Shown here in pieces: positions 10,353 to 23,600 of a stretch of 64,000 nucleotides of DNA. A model generated the notes under the pieces. That model made no database searches. It saw nothing but the letters and a program-made list of their open reading frames with translations, and was not told the DNA's origin. The stretch spans positions 62,001 through 126,000 of the forward strand of contig BSBK01002163.1 in the NCBI GenBank assembly GCA_027943335.1. The letters run 5' to 3'. The stretch is from Chamaecyparis obtusa (taxonomy: Eukaryota; Streptophyta; Pinopsida; Cupressales; Cupressaceae). Position 1 is the first letter of the stretch. Every line of letters begins with the position of its first letter. The position numbers and the translations under genes were made by a program.

Positions 10353-12190
10353 TGCATTAGAAATATCCAACACATACAACACATTATTATCTAAATTAGC
10401 CACAACCTTTTTTCTATTAAGAATTTAATCACACCATATTTATGACTTCATTCATTTGAGAAGTGACTTCCATCCACTTGGCTTCTTATTTCTTCCATGT
10501 AGTAATCTCTGATTCAAATTATTTAATAAAAAACATAGTGTCATCATATGATTTTCTTAAATCAGTAATGTATTCAATACCACCCTAGTTTACCCCCTCT
10601 AGCCAATCATTGAAAATCTCAGCTACCATTTTGTTCCTTTGTATTTAGTTTATGATTTTATTATTAGCGAGAGATCAAATGAGGTAGGAAATTGAGAAAC
10701 TAGATGTAGACTTGAATTATGGATAGCATTGATATACTAAATTATTAGTGGTAGGTTTTTCTTGAACTCTTTCTTATTCCTCTTGTCTGTCCAAGTTTGT
10801 TCAACGTTTTTACTAGTAGAAGCTTGAAAGTGGTGCACATTTGTTGTCCATGAAGTAGCCCCAAGATCAACTTTCTCCGCTATGAAATGTTTTTTTTTTG
10901 GGACTTGAATTTATTTTTTTGTCATGGGGTGGGCCACTCCAGCACTCCAATTTCCTATATCAAGGTCATAATCTACCTTGGAGGTAGTTTTCAACTTCTT
11001 TGATTTGGGGGTTTTTCCTAGGAGTTTACTCACCATGTCTTGCCTAGGTAAATATATTAGAACAATATTTATTTTTTTTACTATTGATGTTTCCGACCAC
11101 TGAGGGGTATTATCTGAATAAAAATTATTCGGAGAAATTTGGCTTGGTGTTATATTGAGAAATACCTGGGTACTTCTTGATCGGGCATCACGAGTAGGTG
11201 AATGGATTACAAGGTATTTCTCTAAGCTTTTAGCAGTAGAGCCCTTAGTTTTTACCTTGGAAATATCCGCAACACAAGTGTCAATAGATTCATTTGAAGA
11301 AATCATGTGAGCATGTGAGTGAGGATTATCATCTATATTTTTGGATGCCTCTAAGTCACCCATCCATGCTTTTCCAAGCCTCCGTTCCCTTAAGAATTTT
11401 ATGATTCTCCTTATTACTAGGAAGGTTTGAATTTCAATTTGGTCCTCTTAATTTATATTTCAATCAACTTTAGGGATAGGATACCTTTGCATCTGTTCAT
11501 TGTACTCCAAATCAACTATATCATTGTCATCATCTTTTATACTAACAATTTTCATATTTAGCCTAAGATTGATTATTTGGCTCAAAGTGAACCTGGACCA
11601 TAGTTTTCTCCTAAGCCCCAATTCATCATAGAAATCCTCCCAAAAATATTCCATTTTAGGAATGTGTGAAAAATCTTCTCCAAAATTAAAATAAGATTTT
11701 GCAAAGTGTTTAATATCAAATTTTGGCTGAGCCCTGTAATACTACAAATTAAACTTCTTCAGGTCTAAGTCTAAGTTTAATGCATCTGAAACTATTTTTC
11801 ATAAATAGTGATGCAACTCAGTAGGGAAAGAGACACTTGAATTTTGGTTTGTTACAAATTTATTATCAATATGGGCTATTTTCTTGTTAATTTCAATCAA
11901 CAAATAATGGTCTAAGACATACCATGGTAACCTGACTGGTTCACCATCAAAACCTCCAACTCTGATATAAGTTAATCTAGGGAATTGGATGAAGTAACTA
12001 CCATAGGCACTCACAAACTGGATGGCTTATTAATATTCCCCTCCAAATCACCAACTAACTTTCCTATGAAAACATCATTGACCCTCCTATAATTTTCAAA
12101 ACATCTTAAAATTTTCAAATGAGGGTAGTATTCATATATTTGCATCCCCTTTGTTAAAGGTTCATGAAGTACAACCCTTGCCTATATTGG
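10353..12190 (-). pseudogene. Unrecognised decayed ORF upstream of a polypurine tract
   Basis: On the minus strand a series of frames reads as one ruined protein of several hundred residues. It has an N-terminal part at about 12190-11799 (YFIQFPRLTYIRVGGFDG, then LPWYVLDHYLLIEINKK), a middle part at 11654-11460 (FWEDFYDELGLRRKLWSRFT), a Ser/Thr/Lys-rich part at 11363-10911, and a C-terminal helical, coiled-coil-like part at about 10640-10430. I do not recognise the family. It ends a short way before the polypurine tract and LTR, so it may be an extra internal ORF of an LTR element, comparable in position with ORF2 of element D. Confidence 0.4.
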
Positions 12191-13509
12191 TCTCCTTTTG
12201 TATTAATATAGTTTAACATAATCGATTACATCACAACATAAGCATCTTCAGGAAGATCAAAATTACAAAGCTATTAGGTATCTCACCATACAACTACCTA
12301 TTATATACAATTATATCATCATGAGATAGCCTATAGACAAGTATAGTTACTTAATACAAAAAGAGAATCAAAATTGGCTACAGAAAGGTATCCATCAATG
12401 AGCTACTAGATGCTTGTCCTGCATCTTTGGTCTTAAGTCTAGGTACAGATCTGTCTTCGATGCATAATTTTTTAATAAAATGGTTCAGATTATCAAGCTC
12501 CCTTTCATTGAGCATGTCTTTATGAATAGAGAATTATTGACATGAGACTATATACATACACAATAGTGGGTTACACTTTTTTGCTTGAACAAACACTGAA
12601 CTCTACATTTTTAAAAAAACTTTTAGATTCAGATGCATATTGTCATTAAACCTTTTGAAATCAGAAGATGAAGTAAATAAGAGTCTTTTAGGATTTTATG
12701 TCTAGATTCTAAATAATTTTTTTATTTTTATTTTTGAATTGATTTGAATAGTTTTTTCTTTCTCCCATGAAAACTAGTATGTTTCTGAAAACACCATTTT
12801 CAAATAGTTAGATTGTTTTCATAGAGCATAACTTTTTTTCTAAAATAGATATCAATGTGATTCTTTCGAATTTAGTTTGGTAACATCCATATGGAGGGCA
12901 TGAAATTGGTTTGAAGAAATTATCATAAATATTTCATAGTTTACTAATGTTTGAAGTTGACTAAACCATAATTTTGACATACCTTGACTACATAGCTTAT
13001 AACTTGTCATGTATTTGTCCAATTTCATTTTTTTTTTGGCAAAAAGAGAACTTCAATACCTAGGGCATAGATATTTTTTAGATTATTTTTTTTCATTTAC
13101 TATTTTTCCATAAGCGTCAAACATAGAGATTGACATACGGTGAAATATGTATGTTTAGTAAAACTAAAAATACAAAGTCATAATAAACTTAATATATATT
13201 AACATTATAATCATTGGAAATATTTTTCTCATTAGTACCTTACTACATAGATAGGTTTGTCAAATGGATTCATATGATCTTCCAAAAGAGAAAGTCAAAG
13301 TGATTTTTTGTCAGCATTTTAATAGGTGCGAAGGAGACTCCATTATAGGTATGAATGAGACATATAGATATTATATCAATGCTTTTTTAATCTAAGAGGC
13401 TTTGAGCTAACCATTTGTAATTAATTCCTTCAAATGGAACCTCTCAAGGCTTAAATAATCATATTTTATTAAGAATGTGTTATTGCAGCAAAAATCAACA
13501 TGTCTAAAC
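12191..13509. other. No gene seen; AT-rich interval
   Basis: No supported coding sequence. The only structure noted is one arm (12561-12578) of an 18-bp perfect inverted repeat whose other arm is at 13510-13527. Confidence 0.5.
12561..12578 (+). repeat. 18-bp inverted repeat, left arm
   Basis: CAATAGTGGGTTACACTT, the perfect reverse complement of 13510-13527. The arms are about 930 bp apart. Similarity does not clearly extend beyond 18 bp. Confidence 0.7.
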
Positions 13510-13527
13510 AAGTGTAACCCACTATTG
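13510..13527 (-). repeat. 18-bp inverted repeat, right arm
   Basis: AAGTGTAACCCACTATTG, the partner of 12561-12578. It lies shortly beyond the 3' side of the LINE remnant. Confidence 0.7.
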
Positions 13528-13639
13528 TGGGGTCACCTGACTAAGTCCTCCTTGTGAATCAAGATTTTTCCCTCCCGCATCAACATCATAAATCTATCTC
13601 TAGAGATCTCGAGAGCAACTACAACTTGTGACATGATTT

Positions 13640-15380
13640 GAAAATTTATGAGTTTACAACCAAACTTGGTAAGTTGTCTCCTTCTCTTTTGAAAAATCTC
13701 TCCATTTCTATCCTTCTAGAGACATATAATAGATCATATGTAAGAATAGACCAAAAAGTGTTAGATTTTAAATCAAAGGACTCAACAAAACCAGCAAGAA
13801 TTTCACTCCAAGAAAGGCCAATCTTACTATTCCACACAATGGGTGACCCAAAAAAGATGGCCCAGAAACCACAGGCATAAGTACACTCAAAAAATAAATG
13901 TTCAAAAGTTTCATGGAAGAACATACATCGCTAATAATAGGGCTAACTAGACCATGAGTTAAAGTGGTACCTACAACAAGTTTCCTCAATAGAAAAAGCC
14001 ATCTAAAACAAGATTTCTTTGGCTCACATGGAGAGTGCCAGAAAAAATTAAAGATAAACTACCACCTAGAAACTGACCACCCCAACCTCCAACCATGGTT
14101 CACTTTGTTAAAAGGAGAGAAGTCCTCCTTAAGCATAATATAAATCTTCTTAGTAAATACCTTATAAAATTGAGTGCCATATTTCCATTTGGTCCTCTGT
14201 AGGAAATAATTAGTATTCATAGTCTGTTGAGGGAAGAAATTACCCACCACTTTAGCAATAATAGAGTATGTCTTCTTTTGAGCATTAGGGATATGATGTT
14301 TATTTGAGATTTAACTCTAGTGCCCCAATCGATTGTTGACCATGATATCTTTAACCATAAAAATACCATATTTGGACTAGTTTTTAGCGAAGCAACTTTG
14401 AGTTATGCTAGAGGTTTACCATTGTACTCCACCCCCCACCAAATTGATCTATCCAAGACATAATAGTAAGGAGAACCACCATTTCCTCCCCTGGATAGGA
14501 TAAGGTTTTGAATCTGAGACCAGTCCTTCCAAATGGAGTGAAAGACATTGGAGCCAAAGATGGACAACTGAAAGTTCACAAACACCTTATCACATCAGGG
14601 GACATTATTCCATTTTCCCTTTTTTTGATGCCAAATTTGCACATATTATTCCTGATAAGAAACTTCGATGGTTCATCTCGTCAGAGTGCTTGAATAATCC
14701 ATTTTGATGCCAATTCAATCCCTTGAGCTTTCAGGTATTTAATGCCCAATCCTCCCTGATTTTTTGTAGACAACACCATTTCCATTTAACACAATATCTC
14801 TTTTTGTTACCTAACCCATCATACCACAAGAATTGTCTCGTAATCATTTCCAAGGTATCATTTTGGTAATTATCAAACATCAAAGTAGAGGATTAAATAT
14901 GGTGAGAAGAGAGAACTTTTTGAACCACTTGCACTCTCTCTACTAGTGAGAAGGTGAGTTTTCCATTTTTGATATTTCTTTTCAATTTTAGATAATATCC
15001 AATGCCACATGTCTTTAAGGGATAGTTCAATAGAAAAAGGGATTCCAAAGTATCTAAAAATTAAGGTAGGCCCTAACCACTGCCATCCTATTCACAATCC
15101 ATTCTGGGGGGAGGAAAGCCAACCGATGATAGAAGATTTATGTGGAGCCACTTTACAGCCAGAGACCAAGAGAAAAAATTGAAGCATTTTATTCATATTA
15201 TCAAAGTTATCCTCATCCATCTCTATAAACAAGGTCGTGTCATCTGTAAACTAAGCATTAAGTAACTCATCATGATTAGGAAGAGTGATAATATTGTTCT
15301 CCTTTAAGAATTATTTGGATGAATAAATACATCTAATCCTCTAGGTAACATGCTTGTTGACTACCTTTGATTCCATGTAA
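13640..15380 (-). pseudogene. LINE reverse transcriptase ORF2 remnant
   Basis: Minus strand. A non-LTR reverse transcriptase catalytic box reads FTDDTTLF at 15250-15227 (usual form FADDTLLF). It is followed by typical downstream residues for the LINE RT region, then a zinc-binding zf-RVT-like segment at 13924-13646 (HETFEHLFFECTYACGFW). Stops and frameshifts occur throughout. The endonuclease and the first RT blocks are not seen, and no clear RNase H or poly(A) was found at the left end. Confidence 0.75.
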
Positions 15381-17817
15381 TAGAATGACAATATCCCTAA
15401 CTTATCTTATGATATGCCCCTTGGTTAATGCTCTAGGTATCCTTGAACTGCCCTTTTGGAATTTTAGGAGCTAATTCCTAGCAATTACGCTTTTATACTT
15501 TTCTTTCTTCTCTAAGAAGAAGAAGTAAGACGTAGTGATTCTCTAATATACCTAGGGTTCTTTTGGAGGGATTTTCATGACAACCATTATAGTTCCCATA
15601 TTAATTGGCAACAATATACCACAATTTGTGGAACTAATGCACCTATTTTCTAGGTCATGTCTATTCATACATTCAAACACTAATTATGGGCATTTCACAA
15701 CTATAGAAAAGATACCACATTTATTAGAATGTTATCTATTATTTGTTGCATCATGGGAGAAGTTTCATGACTTCTAGCTCTTTCCTAAACATCTTCTATG
15801 CTAAAATGAACTAAAGTGGTATCTCCAAATTCTAGCAAAGCACAAACAAGACTAGAGACATGCTTAAAACTTTGACAAGGATATTTCATCGAGGTAACTT
15901 TGAATAACAATAAAATAAAATGAAAGAACTAGATGGAAATACATGAAACCTAAAATAACTTCTTTCTAATATGAATAAATAGTAATAATATTGGGAAATA
16001 TTAGAAATCACCTTCCATATAATCTAAATTTCTTTCTAGTTCCAAGAAATAAATTCCTTTACCTATAGTTCTATTTGCTTCACTTGATGATTTTGTCAAA
16101 TTAGCTCATTTGGTGTTTTTTTTAATGACACAATCTGGGAGATTAATTATGAGATTTGTAACATTACTTTGTTTGTGCTGAATAAACTTGATATGACATA
16201 TTTCTAACACTCTCATTAAACACAAATCACTCTTCATATGAGGCCTTACCACATAATCATTACTTCTTTAATACATAATTTTAAAAAATTTAAACTTCAC
16301 GAAATATCGAGAATATCCCTCTTTTGTTTATTTCTTTCCATTTTTCACTCTTCTTTTACAATCCTCATCTATGATGAGCCAAAATATTGAACCAACAATA
16401 GGTACAATGGTTCAAGTTCAACATCCACTATCTTTCTTTATGTTTCTCAAAAGTACATTCAATAAAAACTCAAGACTCATATGAGAGATGAGTGTACTCA
16501 CGTTAAATGATCCTTATACTAATGTACTATTGATCTTTGATTGTAAGGTTCAACTGAGATATTCAACATTACTTATTTCATTATACAAAAATACCAAAGG
16601 CATGAAATTTGCCATAGTAAAACAATGACTCAACAAAATGTAATGCCAATTAAAGGCAAGTAAATATACACTTTTTTTGCTTTGCAAGAACTATATAAAA
16701 ATCAATAGAAGAAAAAATAGGGAGTAACACACAATAAATCAAAGAAAAGAATCCTAACCAATCTAAGGATCCTTGAAACTAGAATAATGAGGGTAAACCA
16801 TGATCATCCTAAGAAATGGATAAATAAACAAAATGACACTGATAGAAACACAACCATCAACTAATAAGAGGAGCCACAAAAATGGATATAATAGAACTTG
16901 TCTCATTGAAAATCTAGTCAAGTATGCAATAAAAATATCATTTTATTATTGGAAAAATGGAAAGGGAAGACTCGAGTGGGCCTTAGCACTATCTCTAGTC
17001 AACAACCATTGAGGATTTTAAGGGCATGCTCATACCTATGGAGCCAGGTGAAGTCGATGCCTAGTACCTTCAAGATTACATCACAAAATGAATGTACATG
17101 TGCATGTATACATATAAAGTATATAGTGTAGACAATGACATGGATTTCAATATCATGTAGATCTCACAAGTTGAGTGACAATGACTTCACCCCTATTCAT
17201 ACAAGAAATTCATAGATATGAACAATCACACATATATGTACAACATGGATAATGTTAACACAATAATAGGTTATAGTATAATAATATGTGAAAGCAATGA
17301 ATACATTAATGAGAATCATAATCATCATGTAATCAAGGGTCAATCTAATAATCATAAGCATGAATCATTAAAGAGATCCTGAAAAAATGGTCTTGATCAT
17401 GTAACAAGAGCATGAATAATGCTCATGTATCAATTATAGCATAAGAATCATAATCAATACCTTGATTCATCAATAAAGATAAATAGTTCATTCAAAGTAA
17501 TTATAGTCATAGCAAAGAGAATGCAAAGAATGATTGCATAGGTGCCATATGTATCCATTATAGCACATAACGTGCCCAACATCACATACACCAAAGTCCT
17601 ATAAGATCTTCAACACATAAGTAAAGATGGATACACATGGTGGGGTACCATTCAAAGTTAATGAGGATACCCAATAACACCAACATGTATATCATCATCA
17701 AGTAGTAGATTATGAATTCATTATGATATGCTAATGGAATAGATTGGAGAAGTACCTTAATGTAAGTGCCTAATGTAGTATTACACTCTCAAGGGAAGTA
17801 AGAGACATCTATAAGTT
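15381..17817. other. No gene seen
   Basis: AT-rich sequence with only short chance frames. Repeated words such as aatcataatcatcat (17300-17480) suggest decayed low-complexity DNA. No terminal repeats, primer sites or protein similarity were noticed. Confidence 0.5.
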
Positions 17818-17987
17818 CCTACATCATTCAATAAAATCCAATAGATAACAATAAAGTCATGTTACGGTTAGAGAGGTGTTACAAAGTCTGTGTGACATGA
17901 AATATGTTAATGTAGCAAATTGATTTCTATTATAGTGAAACAAAGAAATCATCTATCTTTTATGCTCTCAAAATATGCTAGATATTG
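17818..17987 (+). repeat. Dispersed ~165-bp direct repeat, copy 1
   Basis: Starts TACATCATTCAATAAAATCC and ends TATGCTAGATATT. Copy 2 at 19726-19890 matches nearly throughout (about six substitutions). Confidence 0.85.
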
Positions 17988-18369
17988 TATCATCTTAAAA
18001 TGGAAGCACTTCCATGTTAAGAGAATTTAGCCTTCCAAGTAAGTGGTTTGGGGTCATGTCAAATGCCTTGAATTGATCTTTGCTTAGATCTAGCTTTTTC
18101 CTGATTTTCCACTTCTTTTTTGCACTTGATTCCTTTCATTCTAGGTGAAATTAGGGTTAGGATCACAAGGATTCTCCTCAATTTCCCTCTTTTATGGCTC
18201 TATTTTCTAGGTAGGACTTACAAATAGGTCCTCCTATCCTTCAATGTGTTCATCATAGGAAAAGGGTCCTCTCCCTGGCACTCTACCCTGTTTTGACATC
18301 ATTTCTAGGTCTCCGAGCACCCCTTGGACCTCCTGTTTCTCACTTTGACTAAGACCCTGAGAACTGTGA

Positions 18370-18395
18370 CCTCAAGGTCAATGACGACCTTGAGG
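18370..18395. repeat. Perfect 10-bp-stem hairpin
   Basis: CCTCAAGGTC, a six-base loop AATGAC, then GACCTTGAGG. A near-copy of the right arm with loop follows at 18398-18417 (TCAATGACAACCTTGAGGGT), giving a short array of GGTCAATGAC / ACCTTGAGG words upstream of the TATA box at 18674. Confidence 0.8.
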
Positions 18396-18559
18396 GGTCA
18401 ATGACAACCTTGAGGGTCAAGGATGACCTCATCCCTAACCTAGGTCAGGGTTGACCTCATCTTTGACCCTGAGTTCAAGTTTCAAGGTCCCGTAATCTCT
18501 GGATGATGGGTTTCAAAAGGAATTATTTTCCCACTTCCAGGTCGGCTATTTTGGTCTCT

Positions 18560-19470
18560 GAAATGGTAAAATCTTAAATTATATTTAATATAGGTCCATT
18601 CCTAAAGGGTTGAGGCCTAATTGGAATTAAATTCCCCAAGGTGGCCCCTCTAGAGGATTGTGCCCTAGATCACTATAAAAGGAAGCCTTCCTCTCTCATT
18701 TTCTCCATCAAGTTTCCATCCACTTTCATGATCAAGTTTTCATGCTCAAGCACTCTCAAGGAGAAATTGGTGATCAAGTAAGCATTCATTCAAGAAATCT
18801 TCCATTCAAGAATTCAAGCAATCATCCTCTTCTCCATTCAAGTTCTCCATTGAAGATCTAGGATTCAAGAATTCAAGCCTTTGAAGGGATTTGGTTCAAG
18901 CATTCAAGATTCGTCATTCAAAACCCTAGATCTAACCATCATGGTGGTGTGATCTTCCTTCAAGATCCTTTGTTCATCTTCAAGATCTATTCATTCTTCC
19001 CTTGAGGTGGATTCCAAGCATACAATCATGGAGGTTTAGATTTACATTTATTAGTGTTGATTCCAAGCTTTCATATTAACATACTTGATTACATTTCAAA
19101 TACAATTGCATATCTATTGAATATCATAGCTTCATTGTTAGATCTACTTCTACTACTTTCTAGCATTCTCTATTTCAATTCCATTATTAAGGTTGATTCC
19201 AAACCGGGGTTTGACTAAGGAAAACCCCCCAAACAAACAACAAAAACCTTCTTTTTCTTGCAGGTACAGGTGCAGGACTATGAATCAGAGCTTGGATCTA
19301 GATACCCTTTTCACTGAACTTCCAGGATCTGCAAAAAAAGTCAAAGTCAACCTTCAAAATCTCAAGGTAGTCTTTGACCATTTATCGGGGTCAAAGACTA
19401 CCTACTATCAAAAACATAAAAGTTTTCTACATTTTTTTCATCTCAGCGTTTCCAGTCTAAAATAGGTTGC
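18560..19470 (+). promoter_or_regulatory. Putative LTR/promoter and leader region
   Basis: A good TATA box (TATAAAA, 18674-18680) is followed by a pyrimidine-rich start-like region, then a leader (18735-18925) with about ten copies of a degenerate CATTCAAG word. A short frame follows at 19193-19465 with no recognisable domain. The arrangement resembles the R-U5 and leader of a plant LTR retrotransposon, but no primer-binding site, matching LTR or gag was found. A decayed LTR fragment is the most likely explanation. Confidence 0.35.
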
Positions 19471-19697
19471 AGAATTGCTCAAAATTGTACACAGGGACTA
19501 GAAAATAGGTATTTCCAAATTAATTTCATCATGAGCTATATATCTTATTTTATCTGATTTCAAGTATTTCCAGATTTACATTCTATCGCTTACAATTCAA
19601 ATGTATGTGTAAAATATCAATTTCAGGGTCTCTTTTATGTGCAAACCATTGTTCTAGGACCCCATCCATATTTTATCCTTTACATTTTGGTAATACA

Positions 19698-19912
19698 GAT
19701 ATTACAATGTCATGTGAGTGAGACTACATCATTCAATAAAATCCAATAAATAACAATAAAGTCATGTTACGGTTAGAGAGGTGTTACAAAGTCTATGAGA
19801 CATGAAGTATGTTAATGTAGCAAATTGAATTCTATTATAGTAAAACAAAGAAATCATCTATCTTTTATGCTCTCAAAATATGCTAGATATTACAAGGTCA
19901 TGTGAGTGAGAC
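19698..19912 (+). repeat. Copied 165-bp block between 27-bp direct repeats
   Basis: Copy 2 of the 17818-17987 repeat (19726-19890) is bracketed by two near-identical 27-base runs, gatattacaatgtcatgtga... (from 19698) and the same with one substitution (to 19912). The bracketed block looks like a secondary insertion with its target duplicated. Confidence 0.75.
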
Positions 19913-20632
19913 ATAGTTTGACATTTTGTTCTTTTTAGTGAGACATTTTCCCAGTGAGACATGTTCAGCTAGTGAGATATTTATATGTAGCTAGTGAGAC
20001 ATTTTCAGAGTGTCTTTTCATCCTTATCAGGGTTTTTTCCTTATGAAAAATTGTGTTATGATTTCTTATTACTTGTGATCTATTTGGTTAACAAGTTTAA
20101 ATTGTGGTTCTTGTGAATACTTCAGTATATGAGCTTCCATGATGTCTTTAGAATTTGTGATTTGATCTCATGTTAAACAACTTCAAATACACAATATTAT
20201 ACTTGATAACCTTTGTTATTTGTGAAACTTTAAATTTTGTATTATACATATTCAAGGTTGTGGAAACCAACAAGATCTTAAACAATAAATTATATACACT
20301 AAGAATCCCCCCTTAAGCATAACTTGGGAGGACAAGATAAGAAATGAGTGCTGAGTACTAGCCTGGTGTGGTACCCATGTACAATGAAATATCTCATAAA
20401 AGGACAAAGATAGAAAACCTACTGCGAAAAAACTATCCTCCATTAAAAAGGTAAGAAGAGAAGAAATGTGTTGAAGTTGTAAAGTTTTCTAACGATGGAC
20501 TCGTGTTTTCTGGAATTATCGAATCTTCAATATGTAAATCAAGATTTACTACATGCATGAGTGGAAAGATGATACTACTCACCTAATGTACACAAAGTTG
20601 ATCAAACTTTATGAAGTTGATGATGCATATAA
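19913..20632. other. No gene seen; left flank of element C
   Basis: No supported coding sequence. A repeated word gtgagacat(tt) occurs several times at 19910-20005. The target duplication TATAA (20628-20632) ends this stretch. The pre-insertion sequence continues at 32131. Confidence 0.5.
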
Positions 20633-23600
20633 TGTCATGACTAGTTTTACGACCTCCTTATTATGCGGATCCTTAAGTTGATTTATGTCGACTTGATGAA
20701 TCGACGTGCTTTGGTAAATATGGAAATTGGTAAATGTTTAATTAAATGAGATAGAAACTCGCAATATGTTGGAACTTTAAAATGATTAAGTTAATTTTGT
20801 AGATATCTTTATCATGTGAGTTACTGATGATAATTTCTATTGTCAAGTGTTTGAGTGGATGCAGGTCGGAGGACAGAGGTGTGGTCGAGGAGAGAGGTCT
20901 AGCTCCCTGCCTAGTGTCAGATTCGGATGCAGTAGTGCCACGCACACACCACTTATGAAGATTTATTAGTTTTGCTATATTGGAAGATAATTTTTAAATG
21001 TCTAGATATAGATGGAATTGGAATTAATAAAATTGTGTTTCTCTAAAGTATGTGTGCTTTAATTCTTTTCTTTTACCTTCATTATTAACTGAAAGTAAAA
21101 CCAAGAAACGGTTATTGGCAATGTGGATTTAATGCCGAAAAAACTCTTCATTTAAAACACACCTTTCTTGATGCACGAGGGAGGTAGTTGGAAAAAAAGA
21201 AACTGGGTTGTGATTTGGGAAAAACTATTGGGAATTCAGTTCATAGGGAACCAGAACCAGGGAGGACCTGAGGAGCAGCGTAAAAACTTGTATATAGCTT
21301 GATTTGGAGACACAGGCCACATTGAGAGCTAATGAATCAGGTTCCTTTATTTATTTATTTATTTTGTTTCTTTTCCTTGTCTGCGTTGGTATAACAGATA
21401 AATTTGAATGGTGTGGAGAGTCTAAATTTCTGTACCTTTTTATTCTGAATATAAATGCCTCTCCGTGTTCTTGCTAATTCTTCCTCTGTATTTGATTATC
21501 ACCGTGCCAAAACTAGAGCATGCTTTATCTTATTCCTTTGAGCTCATTGTTGCATACACATAAATCTTTTGTTGGTCATTGAGTTAATACTGACGAAAAA
21601 GTCTGATGACCCAAGGATAGGGCATTGCTAAACATACACTGTTTGCCGTATTTGTGATTCGGCCATGGTAGCATGTGACTTGTGTATTTTACTATCCACG
21701 ACACTCATGATCTATGAACCTTTATTTAATATGAGCTATGAGCTTGGGCATATGCATTCACTTGCTATCGCATCTAACTTCTATATGGCTCGTTACCTAG
21801 GTTTCTATAGACGGTTTGCTCCTTTACTATTCTTGGGCGTGACTTGCAAGCTTCCATTGTTATCGTGTTTGTTCATTGGCATCTGTTTGCTGGATACAAT
21901 GATGCATCATTACTAATTCTTGGCATTAAAGCTTGATCCGCGAGCTACCCTCCACGTTATTATTTTAGCCTCCAAGGCCTATGAGTTAGGTTATGGAATT
22001 CATCTTCCACTTCTCACTATATAAAACTCAAACACTGCATTTCACCATTGTATGTACACCCCGCCTCGATTGTCCTCTTGAAACTAGGGGCCCCAGGTTA
22101 TGACTTTTGAACTAGTTGAATTTAAGGCAACTCTTGTTAATTTATTCTACATCAAGTTCCATTCCACTCATTTTATTGTATCGCTTAGTGATGTATCTTG
22201 TAGAAAATGAAACAAAATGATATTTGATGTTGATGGATAGCCAAATATAAGTCTTTAAATTTGTCCTTTACATGTTTTTGTGTACTTTAAGAGAATTGGG
22301 GGAGTAAACACTAGAAATTTTTAAGGAACTGTTGAGTTGATTTTTATTTGAGGCAGGGTGCATAGCAGTAATAAATCATAAATAGTTAGAAATAGAGTAT
22401 TATATGCTTTTACAATTTACTATATCAGCACAAGTATACAGGTGCATCTATTCCCAGTGGTTGTGCCATTTTCAAACCATAGGCAGAGTGGTAGGCTGGA
22501 CTAACTAAAAGATAGCTTGGACATTTTAGAATATATATTGGTAGTGACAATAGAGATTATACTGTGTGTTTAACTTTAAACATAGCTCTATACTCATTTC
22601 TATTACATCAGCAGTGTAGTAATGTTTAATAAGTCATATCAAAAAAATATTCCCAAGTTTTTCACTATGAGTAGCTACTGTTAAAAGCAGGTTAGTGGGA
22701 TCTTCATCACTTGCAACCCATTACTGACAGCAGGGTAGTGGATCTAGGAGACTTAAATGGAATGTGGAAACGGTACCAAAGAGTCACTGCTAAGAAGCTT
22801 TTCTAGATCACAACAATTAAACTTACAGATGTTGAATTATGAATAATCTGAGATATTTTGAGATTCTTGCCTTATCAGGATTTACCTCATTGACCATCTA
22901 CCAAGTTCTTTGTGGTTCAACTGTTTAACGATATGTGTATTGCAATGTCTTAAAGATATTCAGTGCTGTTACCTTGTTAGATAACTATTTGAAATGATTA
23001 ATGTTGTAACATGTCTATTAGCGTTTTGATGAAATGCTCTATTCATTTCTGGTTTAGTTTATAACTCTTACTGAATTATATCTTATCCAAGCATTAACTA
23101 AGTTCTATTTTGATAGACAGACTGAACGACTAGTATTACACCTTGCTATGATTGTTGTATTATATCAAATTATGTTTTTGTGATGCTGTTATTTTTCTGT
23201 TTCATGTGGAATTTGGAATGTATCAATTGATGGAAGTTGTGCTGAATGTAGATTACAAGGGAGGGTGATTTCTTTTATTTACCTACCAGTTCAAATCTAG
23301 GTTAATACTTTGGCCAAAGTGAATGCATTTGTTCAGTTGACATGCATGGTTATGTTTACCCCTTGCTACATCCGTTGTATAGAACCTACTATAGGCATAT
23401 GTGATGTAGGTTAAGTTACACGGCTGCACTAAGACCATCTGAATCTTCCAGTAGCGAGAAGCTAGGCCTCTTGTGCAAGGACGATGTGTTCTTCGTGTCA
23501 GGAAGAACCCCGGGGAAGCTCATCACTTCCGGAGCTGACCACTCCACGGTTGGGCGGTAAAGCACCTGGACCCCACCTCTGTTCTCAAGGAAGCGTAAGG

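Noticed and set aside
12561..13527. CACTA transposon ends
   Set aside because: The TAGTG/CACTA words face the wrong way for one element, and no transposase or 3-bp duplication was seen.
17300..17480. Possible CRISPR-like short repeats (aatcataatcatcat)
   Set aside because: Spacing is irregular and the words are low complexity. This is plant nuclear DNA, and no array structure exists.
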